Source: CAZDKK01 sp964603725 | Lineage (GTDB): Bacteria; Eisenbacteria; RBG-16-71-46; CAIMUX01; WJJG01 | Reading direction: 5' to 3' | Assembly: GCA_964603725.1 (NCBI GenBank) | Contig: CAZRWW010000005.1 | Span: 1-64,000, forward strand | DNA: 64,000 bases | In this document: positions 42,153 to 51,150 of the stretch, piece after piece | Position numbering within the stretch: the stretch's first letter is position 1 | Layout of the letters: the number at the start of each line of letters is the position of its first letter | Made by a program: the position numbers and the translations under genes | The notes under the pieces: generated by a model | What the model was told of the DNA's origin: nothing | Seen by the model: the letters and a program-made list of their open reading frames with translations, nothing else | The model's database searches: none

Positions 42153-44510
42153 TCAGAGATTCGGCAGCGCCGTCGCCAGATCGGGGAACGCCACCGTCAC
42201 CGGCAGATTCCCGCGGAAGACGTGCCGGCCGCCGTCCTCCTGGATCTGGAACAGCGCCCAGCGGCCGCTCACCTCCCACTCATCGAGAATCTTGTTGCCG
42301 GTGCTGTGCGGGTCGGTCTTCTCGATGCCGATCTTGACCGGATCGCCCGGCTTCCAGCGCAGGCGGCCGGGCATGCCCGGCTCGATGTCGGTCGGGTCCC
42401 AGTTGCCCGTCTCGGCGTTCCACAGGCGCAGATGGTAGCCCCGCGGGCTCTCGCTCGCCTCGACCTTGACCAACATGCCGTTCTTCTCGACCGCGTCGAT
42501 CTTGCCGAGGAAGCGCTGGACGCGCTGCGCGTCGGGCGTGCCCGAGAAATCGCGCACGAAGTTGCGCAGGCGACCCTTGAACGCCTCGCTGAAGCGGTAG
42601 TCGAAGCCGCTGCCTTCCATGTCCTGGACGATGCGGTCCAGCTCCTCGCCCGCGCCGGCGGACGCGACTTCCTGGCCCAGGCCGCTCAGGCTGGAGGCGA
42701 TGCGCCCCCCGAGCGCCTGCCCGCTCACCGGACCGACGCTGCGGAGCTGCGCGGCGATGCCCGTCAGCTCGTTGGGGTTGTCCTGCGCCGCGATCGCCCG
42801 CTCGAGCAGCCCGCCGATCTCGCGCACGTTGACGTACGTGGCGCGCCACGGCCCCGTGTCCTGCAGGTCGTCGGCGTAGGCCTCGACGTAGGACTTGCAC
42901 AGGTCGTTGATGCGCTGCAGGGCCGACCACGAGCGGCCGCCCAGCCCGGCGACGCCGCGGATGATCTGGTCGAGGTCCTGGCTGCGCACGTCGCCCATTA
43001 CGCCGGCCTGCCGCTGGCGCCAGCGGTTCTGCCACTCGCTGACGTTCTCGGGCCGGAAGAGCTGCCGGATCGCCTGCTCCACCTCGGTCGCGGCCGCGCG
43101 CGAGCTCGCCGTCAGGGGCTGCAGGCGACGCTCGACAAAGGCGCGGTCCCATTCGCTCTCGCGCCGCGCGAGGGTCTCGTCGCACGAGCGGTACTCCTGC
43201 GACGCGGTGGGGAACTGGTCGCGCATCTCGCGCAGCGCGCGGCGCGCCTCGGAGAACTCCTCGTAGGCGAGATTGGGCACCGCGTCGCGCATCTTGGCCG
43301 AGAGCGCGCGGGACTGCTCGTATTGGAGGATCAGGCCGGCCGTCTCGCGGAACTCAGGCTTGAAGAACCCCGCCAGCAGGCTGCTGCGATAGCCCTCGAG
43401 CGCGTCGACCTTCTCCGCGGCCGTGCCGCCGCCGACGCCGCCCAGGCCGGCGAGCTTGCGGATCTTCTGGATGCGCCCCTCGTGCCAGGCGTTGACCAGC
43501 GAGAAGAGGACGATGAACACGGCCGCCGCGCCCGCGACCCACCACTTGATGCGCCGGGCGATGAGCGCCTTGCGCTTCTCCATCAGCAGGTGCACCGACC
43601 AGACGAAGGGCTTCTCGAGCCCGATCGGCCGCAGGTCCTTGGGGGGCCGCGTCTCGCCCGACGGCGCGCGCTCCAGCCCCCCGGTCGAGGAGATGAAGAA
43701 GATCTGCAGATCGGGCGACTTGGTCAGGCAGTAATCCACGAGGGGCTTCAGCAGCGAGAGCGCGCGGTCGACCTGGTCGCGCCAGGGCAGGTGGCGCGCG
43801 ACGTGCGACTGCTGCAGCACGGCCGAGACGAAGCTGTCGTAGCCGCGATAGCGCGAGTAGCGGATCGTGTCGCCGACCAGCACCACCTGGTCCTCGCTCT
43901 GGAAGCCGTCGAGCAGGTCGGCCTTGGTGATGACGACCGCCACCGGGATCTTCAGGCGATTGCGCGCGCCCTCGACGAGCTGCGCCAACATGAGCTCGAA
44001 GGAGTCGATCTTCTTGCGTCGCCGCGCGCCGGCCTCGCGGCCCTCGACGATCAGGTCCTCGGCGTCGACCAGCACGAACACGGCGTCGCAGCTCTCGAAG
44101 TACTCGAGGAACCCCTTGCCCGTCTCGACCTCGCGGTCGATCGAGACGCTCTCGCCCTGGTAGTCCTGCGACTCGAACGGGTAGCGGATGGTCGTGTCGA
44201 TGACCGCCGTGAAGCGGTAGAGGCGCTCGGTCGCGGTCGGGGGCGGCCACTGCCCGCCGGCGAGCAGGTCGAAGTAGCTGCTCATGTCCTGCCGCGTCTG
44301 GAAATCGTCGGTCTCGAGCGAGAAGTCGCGCCGGCCGTGTGTCTTGTGCCACAGCATCGTCAGGAAGACGGTCTTGCCCGCGCGCGTGTGGCCGAAGATG
44401 CCGATCTTGCGCTCCTTCGGCCCGCGCGCCCCGCGCTGGCCCTGCGCCTTGGCCGCCTGGCCCTTGACCTTCTTGGCCTGCGCCGCGCTTTTCTTGAGCA
44501 GCTTGAACAT
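42153..44510 (-). CDS. TssM/IcmF-like membrane GTPase
   Basis: 785 residues. N-terminal GTPase domain (about 33-280): G1 GHTRAGKT at 40-47, G3 DYQG at 116-119, G4 TKAD at 195-198, and SST near 275. One transmembrane helix lies at about 323-341 (WWVAGAAAVFIVLFSLVNA). A long helical, charged region follows (about 350-640), then a C-terminal beta domain with RLRWKPGDPVKIGIEK and WEVSGRWALFQIQEDGG, recalling the IcmF/TssM end (.GPWALFRLLD.). This is the TssM plan but shorter (TssM is usually above 1100 residues) and with one visible helix. The start is 3 nt after the TssL-like stop. Alternative: a GTPase of the DO-GTPase/GAP1 conflict systems. Confidence 0.72.
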   Translation of the reverse strand: MFKLLKKSAAQAKKVKGQAAKAQGQRGARGPKERKIGIFGHTRAGKTVFLTMLWHKTHGRRDFSLETDDFQTRQDMSSYFDLLAGGQWPPPTATERLYRFTAVIDTTIRYPFESQDYQGESVSIDREVETGKGFLEYFESCDAVFVLVDAEDLIVEGREAGARRRKKIDSFELMLAQLVEGARNRLKIPVAVVITKADLLDGFQSEDQVVLVGDTIRYSRYRGYDSFVSAVLQQSHVARHLPWRDQVDRALSLLKPLVDYCLTKSPDLQIFFISSTGGLERAPSGETRPPKDLRPIGLEKPFVWSVHLLMEKRKALIARRIKWWVAGAAAVFIVLFSLVNAWHEGRIQKIRKLAGLGGVGGGTAAEKVDALEGYRSSLLAGFFKPEFRETAGLILQYEQSRALSAKMRDAVPNLAYEEFSEARRALREMRDQFPTASQEYRSCDETLARRESEWDRAFVERRLQPLTASSRAAATEVEQAIRQLFRPENVSEWQNRWRQRQAGVMGDVRSQDLDQIIRGVAGLGGRSWSALQRINDLCKSYVEAYADDLQDTGPWRATYVNVREIGGLLERAIAAQDNPNELTGIAAQLRSVGPVSGQALGGRIASSLSGLGQEVASAGAGEELDRIVQDMEGSGFDYRFSEAFKGRLRNFVRDFSGTPDAQRVQRFLGKIDAVEKNGMLVKVEASESPRGYHLRLWNAETGNWDPTDIEPGMPGRLRWKPGDPVKIGIEKTDPHSTGNKILDEWEVSGRWALFQIQEDGGRHVFRGNLPVTVAFPDLATALPNL

Positions 44511-44513
44511 GGC

Positions 44514-45425
44514 TCACTCCACCCGGCCGGCTTCGTTGTAGTAGCGCTCGAGGATCTGCCCCTGCTGGCCCTGCCGCCAGCCCCAGAAGGCGACGGTCAG
44601 CACGACGAGGATGACGGCGATGATCATGTAGGCGATCTGCATCCGATAGACCATCTTCCAGCGGCTCAGGCGCCCGAAGGTCGCTCGCCCACGTCCGAGC
44701 GAGGCGAACCACTTGCGCAGCCGCGCCCAGAACCCCTCGCGCGCGATGTAGCCGTGGCGCTCGAGGAAGTAGCCCAGCGAACGGCGGACGGGCGCGACTT
44801 CCTGGAAGAAGCCGGCCTCCGCCAGGCGCTGCTCCAGCGTGTGCGCCTTCTGGGCGAGGTTGGGAACGTCGCTGTGCCGCGCGCGCCGGCGCCCGAGCTC
44901 GAGCAGCAGCGTGTCGCTGCGCGCCTCGCGGACGGCCTCGATCGGCTGATCGTCGCGCCAGTGTCCGCCGGGGTCCTTGTCCTCGAGGAAGCGGGAGACC
45001 TCGTGCACGAGGTAGTAGCGCAGGCGATCGGCGTCCTGGAGCGCGGTTTCGTCGAAGATGAGCGGCACCAGCTCGTCGTAGATGAAGGGGCCGTCAATGG
45101 AGGAGGTCGCGCGCTTCTCCTGCGACAGCTCGTAGCCCTTGCGATGGCCGCGGCCCTCGTTGGCGTAGTTCTCGAAGAGGGTCGCCAGGAAGTGCGCGAT
45201 GATGACGCGCAGGCCGGGCTTGTCGAAATCGATGGCCTGGATCAGATTGTAGAGCGTCTGGTCCATCTCGGACAGGCGGGCGTCGTTGCCCCGCAGGTTC
45301 TTGAAGTCGTCCAGCACCCCGACCAGGTTGCGCTCGAGGCTGTCCTGGTTGAGCGCGCCCGGGTCACGGTCGAACGCCTCGGCCTGGCGGAAGACTTCCT
45401 CCAGTTGCTCGATGCCGACTCCCAT
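44514..45425 (-). CDS. TssL/DotU-like C-tail-anchored membrane protein
   Basis: 303 residues: a helical cytoplasmic part (MGVGIEQLEEVFRQAEAFDR, GLRVIIAHFLATLFENYANE, IDGPFIYDELVPLIFDETAL, RLRYYLVHEVSRFLEDKD), then one C-terminal transmembrane helix (MQIAYMIIAVILVVLTVAFW) and about 15 residues beyond. Size and topology are those of TssL/DotU, the T6SS membrane-complex partner of TssM, and the ATLFxNYxNxG and YDELVPLIF segments look like its conserved helices. Sequence similarity is weak to my eye, so position between TssK-like and TssM-like genes carries much of the call. The ATG follows AAAGGAG. Confidence 0.55.
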   Translation of the reverse strand: MGVGIEQLEEVFRQAEAFDRDPGALNQDSLERNLVGVLDDFKNLRGNDARLSEMDQTLYNLIQAIDFDKPGLRVIIAHFLATLFENYANEGRGHRKGYELSQEKRATSSIDGPFIYDELVPLIFDETALQDADRLRYYLVHEVSRFLEDKDPGGHWRDDQPIEAVREARSDTLLLELGRRRARHSDVPNLAQKAHTLEQRLAEAGFFQEVAPVRRSLGYFLERHGYIAREGFWARLRKWFASLGRGRATFGRLSRWKMVYRMQIAYMIIAVILVVLTVAFWGWRQGQQGQILERYYNEAGRVE

Positions 45426-45524
45426 CGCCCACGGCTCCTTTCACACGTCCGGCCCAGCACTCGGCCCCGTTCTCCGCGCACCGGCGCCGCACGCCCTGCC
45501 GGTCCTCGCGGGACGCCACGGCCG

Positions 45525-46958
45525 CTACAAGTAGTACACCCGGATGTCCGTGTCCTTCTTCTGGAGCAGTTCCTTGAGATCTACAACGCCCGAGGAGCGC
45601 AATGTCAGGTAGTTGGCATTCTCACGTTTGTTGCGCTCGACCTCCATGAGGAGGTAGATGCGCCCCGGGCGCTCCTTGAAGTCGGGCTGCAGCTCCGGGC
45701 AGTAGAGCGGACGGTCGTCGTTGACGCCCCCTTTGAGGCGGATGTCGCGCTCGTCGACCCCGGGGGCCACGTTATTGCGCAGCACGAAGAGGACGCTGCG
45801 CAGCGCTCGGGTCTCGAGGTCGCGGAAGTAGAGCACCTGGCTCTCCTCGGTGAGGCTGCTCTCGATCTTCCCGACTTCGAGCAGATAGTAGTCCTGCTGG
45901 CGGTAGGTCACCTTGGGCTTGGGCGCCTCGGCGACCTCGCCGCCGGCCGAGGTGAGCTTCTCGCCGATGAAGCGCAGGCAGTCGCGCGTGTACTCGAGGA
46001 GCTGCGCGCCCTCGCGGATCTGGCGGCCCATCGCCTCGTGCACGTAGGGCGAGGCGACGTAGCGCGCGACCTTGTTGTGGAACTCGACGCCGCCCGCGGG
46101 CCCCGGCAGCCCGCCGGTCTGGAGGAAGTGCTCGTCGAGCTCGGCTCTCACGGGCGCGGCGCCGGTGAGGCTGTTGCCGAAGACCCGCAGCAGCGAGCGC
46201 AGCGAGCCCACGAAGAGCGGTGGCGGGGCCTCCTCCCATCCTCCGAGGTGTTCGATCGCGACCGACCAGCCGGCCAGCACTCCGTCCAGCATGCCGCGCG
46301 CGGCCAGGTTCCAGGGATGCAGGTCGGCCGCCGGCGGGGTGGCGCGCAGGACCTCGGCGACCTCATCCAGGGTGAGCTGCGCCACCCGGCGGATCTCGTC
46401 GGTCGTGCGGCGCAGCATCTGGGTGGCCGCGATGGTGAAGGCGGGCGGCAGGTACTCCGCGCTCTCGTCGGCCTTGTAGTTCGCCACCGCGATCTCGGCG
46501 ATCTTCAGGCACGAGCCGTCGCCCGGGGCCTGGGTCTCGATGAGCAGCACCTCGTAGCTCGGCGTCCGGCGCGGGGCGTTGCCCGAGGGATCGGGAGGGC
46601 CCAGCGGCTGCTTCTCGGCGCGGGCGCGGACGTAGACGGGAACCGTCTGGGCGGGCTGCGGATTCAGGTCGAGCGTGCCCACGACCGGATAGCGCTGTTG
46701 GGCCTCGCTGTCGTTGTCGATGTGGATCAGCGTCCCGTCCCGCGTGACGGCGCGGCAGTGCAGCACCTCGACCCGCAGGCGATTCTCGCTCTCGAAGGAG
46801 GCGCTGATGTGAAGCGGCGGCGCATCGCCGGTGGATGCGGGCAGGATGCCGTGTAGCGGCAGCCCGTAGCGGGCCAGCCAGCGCAGCGCCTCCTCGTGGT
46901 AGCGTTCCTGCGCCTCGAAGTGAGTCCGGGAGACTAGCATCCCGTCCCACCAATTCAC
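45525..46958 (-). CDS. TssK-like baseplate-adaptor protein
   Basis: About 477 residues. The N-terminus (VNWWDGMLVSRTHFEAQERY, then HEEALRWLARYGLPLHGILP) is the TssK pattern W.EGM.L...HFQ.Q, followed by the beta-rich shell part (ENRLRVEVLHCRAVTRDGTL) and helical bundles (FHNKVARYVASPYVHEAMGR). The C-terminal head has QQDYYLLEVGKIESSLTEES. TssK links the T6SS baseplate to the TssL/TssM complex. The GTG at 46958 places the start just before the conserved motif; the frame remains open to 47081. It is the first gene of the operon, 99 bp before the TssL-like gene. No TssA, B, C, E, F, G, Hcp, VgrG or ClpV gene is present in the window. Confidence 0.72.
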   Translation of the reverse strand: MNWWDGMLVSRTHFEAQERYHEEALRWLARYGLPLHGILPASTGDAPPLHISASFESENRLRVEVLHCRAVTRDGTLIHIDNDSEAQQRYPVVGTLDLNPQPAQTVPVYVRARAEKQPLGPPDPSGNAPRRTPSYEVLLIETQAPGDGSCLKIAEIAVANYKADESAEYLPPAFTIAATQMLRRTTDEIRRVAQLTLDEVAEVLRATPPAADLHPWNLAARGMLDGVLAGWSVAIEHLGGWEEAPPPLFVGSLRSLLRVFGNSLTGAAPVRAELDEHFLQTGGLPGPAGGVEFHNKVARYVASPYVHEAMGRQIREGAQLLEYTRDCLRFIGEKLTSAGGEVAEAPKPKVTYRQQDYYLLEVGKIESSLTEESQVLYFRDLETRALRSVLFVLRNNVAPGVDERDIRLKGGVNDDRPLYCPELQPDFKERPGRIYLLMEVERNKRENANYLTLRSSGVVDLKELLQKKDTDIRVYYL

Positions 46959-47433
46959 GGACGAAAGATCGAATCTCCGCAAAGCGCCGGCCCTCCTCGC
47001 GCGCGGGCAAGGCCCGTGCGGAACGGGTGATAGCGTGCCCGAGGGCGCGTGGGCGGCCCCTCGGTGGTGGGAGTTTGGCACAGGGCGGGGGGGGTGTCCA
47101 GACGGGGTTGGCGGGCGAAGTTGGTGACGTCGGCGGGACGGGCGGGGCCAGCGAGGCAGGCGGCGCTGGCGTGGCCGGCGGAATGGGCGGGGCCGGCGAG
47201 GCCGGCGGCGGCGGCGTTAGCAGGGCCGGCCGGGCCAGGGAGGTGGGCCGGACCGGCGGGCCTCGCCATGGCCCGGCGCCGCCGGGAGATGCTGGTTGGA
47301 ACCGCGATCGCCCCGGGGGTTTGAATGCAACCAGCAGTTCGTGGGGCTTGCTCGGCATCGTCCCGCGGGCCGCGGTCGCGAACGGCTGGCGCCCCGCGCG
47401 CCTGCCGTTCGGGATACTCGTAGGGAGGAGTTC
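46959..47433. other. Divergent intergenic region with 45-bp-period GC-rich repeats
   Basis: No gene with coding character. It contains Gly/Ala/Pro-coding-like low-complexity DNA: a 32-bp unit at 47141-47172 recurs with few changes at 47186-47217 (period 45 bp). It should hold the promoters of the TssK-like operon (left) and of the propeller gene (right). None is recognisable because the sequence is almost pure G and C. Confidence 0.6.
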
Positions 47434-49842
47434 ATGACCAGGCAGATCATGAAGTCGGGATTCTTGTCTTGTCTTCCGCTCATCGTCGCCGCGGCCGCCC
47501 TGGCCCAGGATTCGCGCGAGGTTTCCTGGCGCTACTACCGCCCCGGCAACACCGGCATCCAGGGTGACTACTGCGAGGCCATCTGGATCGGCCCCGACGG
47601 CGATCCGTGGATCGGCGGCTACGATCCCAGCTTCGAGGAGGGCGGCGTCGCGAAGTTCATCCAGGCGGAGAACCGCTGGGTCAACATCTCGAACGTCGAC
47701 TATCCCGTGATCGGGCACCCCAACACGACGGGGACAGCCCGGGTGAGCGACATCGTACCCGACGCGCAGGGCAACCTCTGGATGGCGACCTGGCGCGGCG
47801 CCCTGCGCCTCGACCCCGCGGTCGGTCCCTCCTCGCTCGTCAACTACGCCTCCGCCAGCCCCGCTCTCGCGAACGGCGGGTGCCGTGACCTCGACTTCTC
47901 GCCGGACGGCAAGGTCTGGTTCGCCCTGCTGGGATTCGGCGGCAGCATGGGCGGCATCGTGCGCCACACGCCCGGCACCGGCGACTGGCACTTCTGGACG
48001 GGCGGCAACCCGCCGCAGGGCGGCAACAACTGGCCGATCCTCGTCTGGAGCGTGCGGTCCGTATCCGTGCAGCCCAAGCCGGGCGGCGGCTACATCGTCT
48101 GGGGCGACGCGGACAACGGATCCTCGATCGTCGCGTTCGACTCGGGCACCCAACTCTGGACCTACTACGAGTTCTCTTACACACCCGGCAGCATGCTCGA
48201 CATGCCCGGTCGGGAGAGCGTGGATGCCGCGGGCAACCTCTGGATGACGCGCTTCGTGAATTTCGTCGGCGGCAACGCCGTTTTCTCCCTGGACTACCGT
48301 CGCCCCGACGGCACGTGGGTCACGCCCGCGCAGCCCCCCATCCCCTCGGGCAACCCGTCGATCTGGGCCTTTCGCGCGTTCGGTGACCGCCAGGCGCTCC
48401 TGGCCGATGGCAACGGCCGGATCTGGCGGTACAACGGCACTGCGTGGCAGGACCTCGGCATCTGGCGGCCGGGCGGATACACCTACGACGTGTTCGTGGA
48501 TGAAGCGGGCGTCGTCTGGGCCAGCGGCACGGGCGGCGCCGCCCGGCGCGATCCGGGCACGGGCGCCTGGCAGCGCTACCGCATCACCAACACCAGCCAG
48601 TACGACCTCTTCAACGCCGACTTCTCCCTCGACGCGGCCACCGGGCGTGTCTACGCCTGCGCCAATGCGGGTCCCGGCTACGGCGGCATGACCATGTTCG
48701 ACGGCACGCGCTGGATCGGCTTCAACAACCACACCTACGGCCTCGGGGTGTCGTGGCCGTTCCCCACCGACAACGGCCAGGCCGTTGGCTTCCGGCCCTC
48801 GAACGGCAGCGTGGCCGTCAATCCGATGTACAACGGCATCCACCAGTGGAACGGCAGCGCCTGGACCAACCTGAACGGCATGAGCGAGAGCCGCGGCCTC
48901 GTCGAGGATTCGCTCGGGCGGCTCTGGTCGCTCGGAAACTACTTCGAGCTCCGCTATCACAACGGGACGAGCTGGGTCTCGGTGCCGAACAACGGCACCT
49001 GGGGCAACAACATTCAGCTCGATCCCGATCGCCCGGGAACTGTCTGGGTGAGCACCTATGCCGAGGTCATCCGCACGGACGGCAACTACCGCTTCTCCCG
49101 GACCTACAATCAGTTCCCCGAGCTCAACCCGCAGAGCGACATCTTCGGCACGGTCGCGGCCGGACCGGATGGTATCGCCTGGCTCGGCTCGACCCAGGGC
49201 CTGTTCAAGCTCGACGCCAATACGGGAACCTATGAGTACTTCACCACGGCCGGCGGCATCTCCTGCCGCGGCGCAAGCCCCATGGTGGTGACCCCCGACG
49301 GTCGCGTCTGGTTCGCCGTGTTTGATCCCTACGGCACCGGCCCCCATGGTCTGGTCTGGTTCGACGGAGTCGACGCGGAGATCTTCCCCGCGCCGCGGGA
49401 CGGCGGGCCGCAGTGGGGCGGCCTGCCGCACGCGCAGATTCGCCAGATGCAGGTCCGCGAGATCCCAGGGGCCTATGAGCTGTGGATGATCTGCGTGAGT
49501 CGCGGCCTGGCGGTGCTCACGGTGCCCATGGTCGATCCGGCGGGCGTCGCCCTGGCGCCTGAACCCGTGCGGCTGTCGCTGGAGGGCCGGCCGGCTCTGT
49601 TCAGCGGCGGCGCCGAGGTGCTCTTCGATCTACCTGTAGCGGGATCGGTTCGTCTCGCTGTTCTGGATGTGCAAGGTCGCGAAGTGCGGCGGCTCGTCGA
49701 CTCAGACTTGCCGGCCGGGCCGCAGCGCCTGCGCTGGGACGGACGGGACACGGCCGGCCGGGAGATCCCTGCCGGCGTGTACTACTATGACCTCGCGACC
49801 GCCGCGGGGAGGCAGACGCTGCGGGCGGTGCGAATCAGGTAG
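47434..49842 (+). CDS. Secreted two-component-regulator-type propeller protein with FlgD-like tail
   Basis: 802 residues. The signal peptide is CLPLIVAAAALAQDSRE. Many propeller blades of the reg_prop type follow, recognised by repeated W/IGPDGDPWIGGYDP, VPDAQGNLWMATWRGALRLD, FSPDGKVWFALLGF, VDAAGNLWMTRF, VDEAGVVWASGTGG and AGPDGIAWLGSTQGLFKLD. The C-terminal FlgD-like Ig domain has GAEVLFDLPVAGSVRLAVLD and LRWDGRDTAGREIPAGVYYY. The ATG follows GGAGGAGTTC. There is no membrane segment or kinase domain, so it is a surface or secreted beta-propeller rather than a sensor kinase. It is divergent from the TssK-like operon. Confidence 0.87.
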   Translation: MTRQIMKSGFLSCLPLIVAAAALAQDSREVSWRYYRPGNTGIQGDYCEAIWIGPDGDPWIGGYDPSFEEGGVAKFIQAENRWVNISNVDYPVIGHPNTTGTARVSDIVPDAQGNLWMATWRGALRLDPAVGPSSLVNYASASPALANGGCRDLDFSPDGKVWFALLGFGGSMGGIVRHTPGTGDWHFWTGGNPPQGGNNWPILVWSVRSVSVQPKPGGGYIVWGDADNGSSIVAFDSGTQLWTYYEFSYTPGSMLDMPGRESVDAAGNLWMTRFVNFVGGNAVFSLDYRRPDGTWVTPAQPPIPSGNPSIWAFRAFGDRQALLADGNGRIWRYNGTAWQDLGIWRPGGYTYDVFVDEAGVVWASGTGGAARRDPGTGAWQRYRITNTSQYDLFNADFSLDAATGRVYACANAGPGYGGMTMFDGTRWIGFNNHTYGLGVSWPFPTDNGQAVGFRPSNGSVAVNPMYNGIHQWNGSAWTNLNGMSESRGLVEDSLGRLWSLGNYFELRYHNGTSWVSVPNNGTWGNNIQLDPDRPGTVWVSTYAEVIRTDGNYRFSRTYNQFPELNPQSDIFGTVAAGPDGIAWLGSTQGLFKLDANTGTYEYFTTAGGISCRGASPMVVTPDGRVWFAVFDPYGTGPHGLVWFDGVDAEIFPAPRDGGPQWGGLPHAQIRQMQVREIPGAYELWMICVSRGLAVLTVPMVDPAGVALAPEPVRLSLEGRPALFSGGAEVLFDLPVAGSVRLAVLDVQGREVRRLVDSDLPAGPQRLRWDGRDTAGREIPAGVYYYDLATAAGRQTLRAVRIR

Positions 49843-49908
49843 CGGCAGGTGGCCACGAGGTCTCTGGAGATCCTCGCGGCCCCGACCCCATCGGATCCGT
49901 TGGCAAGA

Positions 49909-49944
49909 CGCGAGGCAGCGCCCGGACTCGAGCGCTGCCTCGCG
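49909..49944. terminator. Strong hairpin between convergent genes
   Basis: CGCGAGGCAGCGC (49909-49921) pairs perfectly with GCGCTGCCTCGCG (49932-49944): a 13-bp stem with a 10-nt loop. It lies between two convergent stops, so it can serve both. No U-tract follows on either side. Confidence 0.65.
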
Positions 49945-49968
49945 GGGTTGCCGAGGTCGGATGGGTTC

Positions 49969-50805
49969 TTACCGGTACAGCGCCTTGATGGCGCCCCAGG
50001 TCGCGCTTTCCGCCGGCGAAGGCGGGCTGCCCACGTCGTAGCCGAACCACATCTGGGTTCCGTCGTCGGCCGTCCAGAACAAGCCGTTCGCCCAGGACGG
50101 CGAGAAGCCGTAGTGGCCTTGGGGGATCGTCCAGCTCTCGATGAAGGCCCCCTGCATGTCATAGACGTAGGTGAGCGTGCCGTCCCAGGTGAAGATCCGG
50201 CAGCCGTCGGTGGCAACGGCCCCGCTCGAGGGGGAACTTCCGTAGTAGAAGCCCGCCATGCTCGTGACCAGGGCTCCGGTGGCGGCGTTGTACCAGTAGA
50301 TCGTCCCGCTCTCGTGCTCCAGGATGTATGCGCCGTCGGGTGTCAGCGCGGGCGAGCTCTGCGGGGACTGGAAGATCCCGGTGAAGACCACACTGAAAGC
50401 CCCGGTGAGGGGATCGACGCGGCACCATTCGCGGTAGTAGGTCTTGGCGTAGAAGTGGCCGTCCGCGGGATTGTAGTGAATGCTGCGGGCGTCGATTGCA
50501 CAGGCGACCGTCCGGACCGGGTTCCCGGCGAGATCGTAGGTTCTGATCTCACCCCATGAGGCGTTGCCGCCGTTGATGGTGTAGTAGTACGAGCCATCCG
50601 ATGCGATGTTCATGCGGTGCATCTGGATGGGATCGGAGAACGACATCACCAGCGTCGGGGCATCGCGGGTGGGCTCGGTGGGAATCAGCGGACTGACCAC
50701 GTCGCCTGCGACCGTGGTGTCGGCCAACGCCCACGCGCCCGCGAAGAACGCCACGGCTACTGCAAGACAAGACAGGCCTCGGAAGATCTTGGCTGGGGTC
50801 AACAT
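49969..50805 (-). CDS. Exported propeller-like protein, unknown function
   Basis: 278 residues with a signal peptide (GLSCLAVAVAFFAGAWALAD). The mature part is a series of short strands with YYYTINGGNASWGEIRTYDL, IHYNPADGHFYAKTYYREWC, ALTPDGAYILEHESGTIYWY and VYDMQGAFIESWTIPQGHYG, suggesting a beta-propeller of six or seven blades. There is no anchoring or sorting domain. The ATG follows AAGGAGGGACCGTCG. A recognisable promoter lies about 115 bp upstream of the start. Confidence 0.8.
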   Translation of the reverse strand: MLTPAKIFRGLSCLAVAVAFFAGAWALADTTVAGDVVSPLIPTEPTRDAPTLVMSFSDPIQMHRMNIASDGSYYYTINGGNASWGEIRTYDLAGNPVRTVACAIDARSIHYNPADGHFYAKTYYREWCRVDPLTGAFSVVFTGIFQSPQSSPALTPDGAYILEHESGTIYWYNAATGALVTSMAGFYYGSSPSSGAVATDGCRIFTWDGTLTYVYDMQGAFIESWTIPQGHYGFSPSWANGLFWTADDGTQMWFGYDVGSPPSPAESATWGAIKALYR

Positions 50806-50927
50806 CGACGGTCCCTCCTTCTCAGAGAAGCTGTCTGCATGCGACGCTCGGTCGCCAGCGTGTGCCGACCGGCGCGCTGGATAACACGGTCCTGCTGATG
50901 CGTCTGACGCGGCGCAAACCTATTGAC

Positions 50928-50956
50928 ATATTAATGCAGCGGTGGAGCCGATTCAA
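50928..50956 (-). promoter_or_regulatory. Candidate promoter of the exported propeller-like gene
   Basis: On the minus strand TTGAAT (50956-50951), a 17-bp spacer and TAATAT (50933-50928), each matching the consensus at four or more of six positions, in an AT-rich patch within GC-rich DNA. The leader would be about 115 nt. Confidence 0.4.
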
Positions 50957-51150
50957 ACCCCTACGTCGCGGCCGCAGGCTCGTCGGGGGCACCGCCACGC
51001 CACGGGGCGCTCCCGCGGCTGCGCCTCGAGCGGGGTGTCTCACGTCGGGGGATAGGTGTGTACGCAGGGATACTATCTCTTATACGCTATCTGTTAGTTG
51101 CGTTACGCACCGGGCCGCCGGCACGGATCCCCCACCGACTCTATCCGCAG
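50957..51150. other. Non-coding region downstream of the SEC-C gene
   Basis: No gene seen. A short AT-rich patch (51068-51106, CTTATACGCTATCTGTTAG) stands out, but no gene starts after it in a suitable direction. Confidence 0.4.

Noticed and set aside
42222..46856. Open frame of about 1540 codons on the plus strand, antisense to the TssK/L/M-like genes
   Set aside because: Composition is Arg/Ala/Leu/Gly/Asp low-complexity, typical of an antisense frame in GC-rich DNA; the opposite-strand genes have real domains and ribosome-binding sites.
41257..46958. A complete type VI secretion system
   Set aside because: Only TssK-, TssL- and TssM-like genes are seen; sheath, tube, spike, baseplate wedge and ClpV genes are absent nearby.
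46363..49431. Long minus-strand open frame opposite the reg_prop-type gene
   Set aside because: No domain or signal; it spans two genes and an intergenic region, so it is a GC-driven shadow. Only its left end overlaps the genuine TssK-like coding region, in another frame.
50923..50928. Perfect TTGACA on the plus strand
   Set aside because: No -10 box at a suitable distance and no plus-strand gene follows; the minus-strand promoter in the same patch is better supported.
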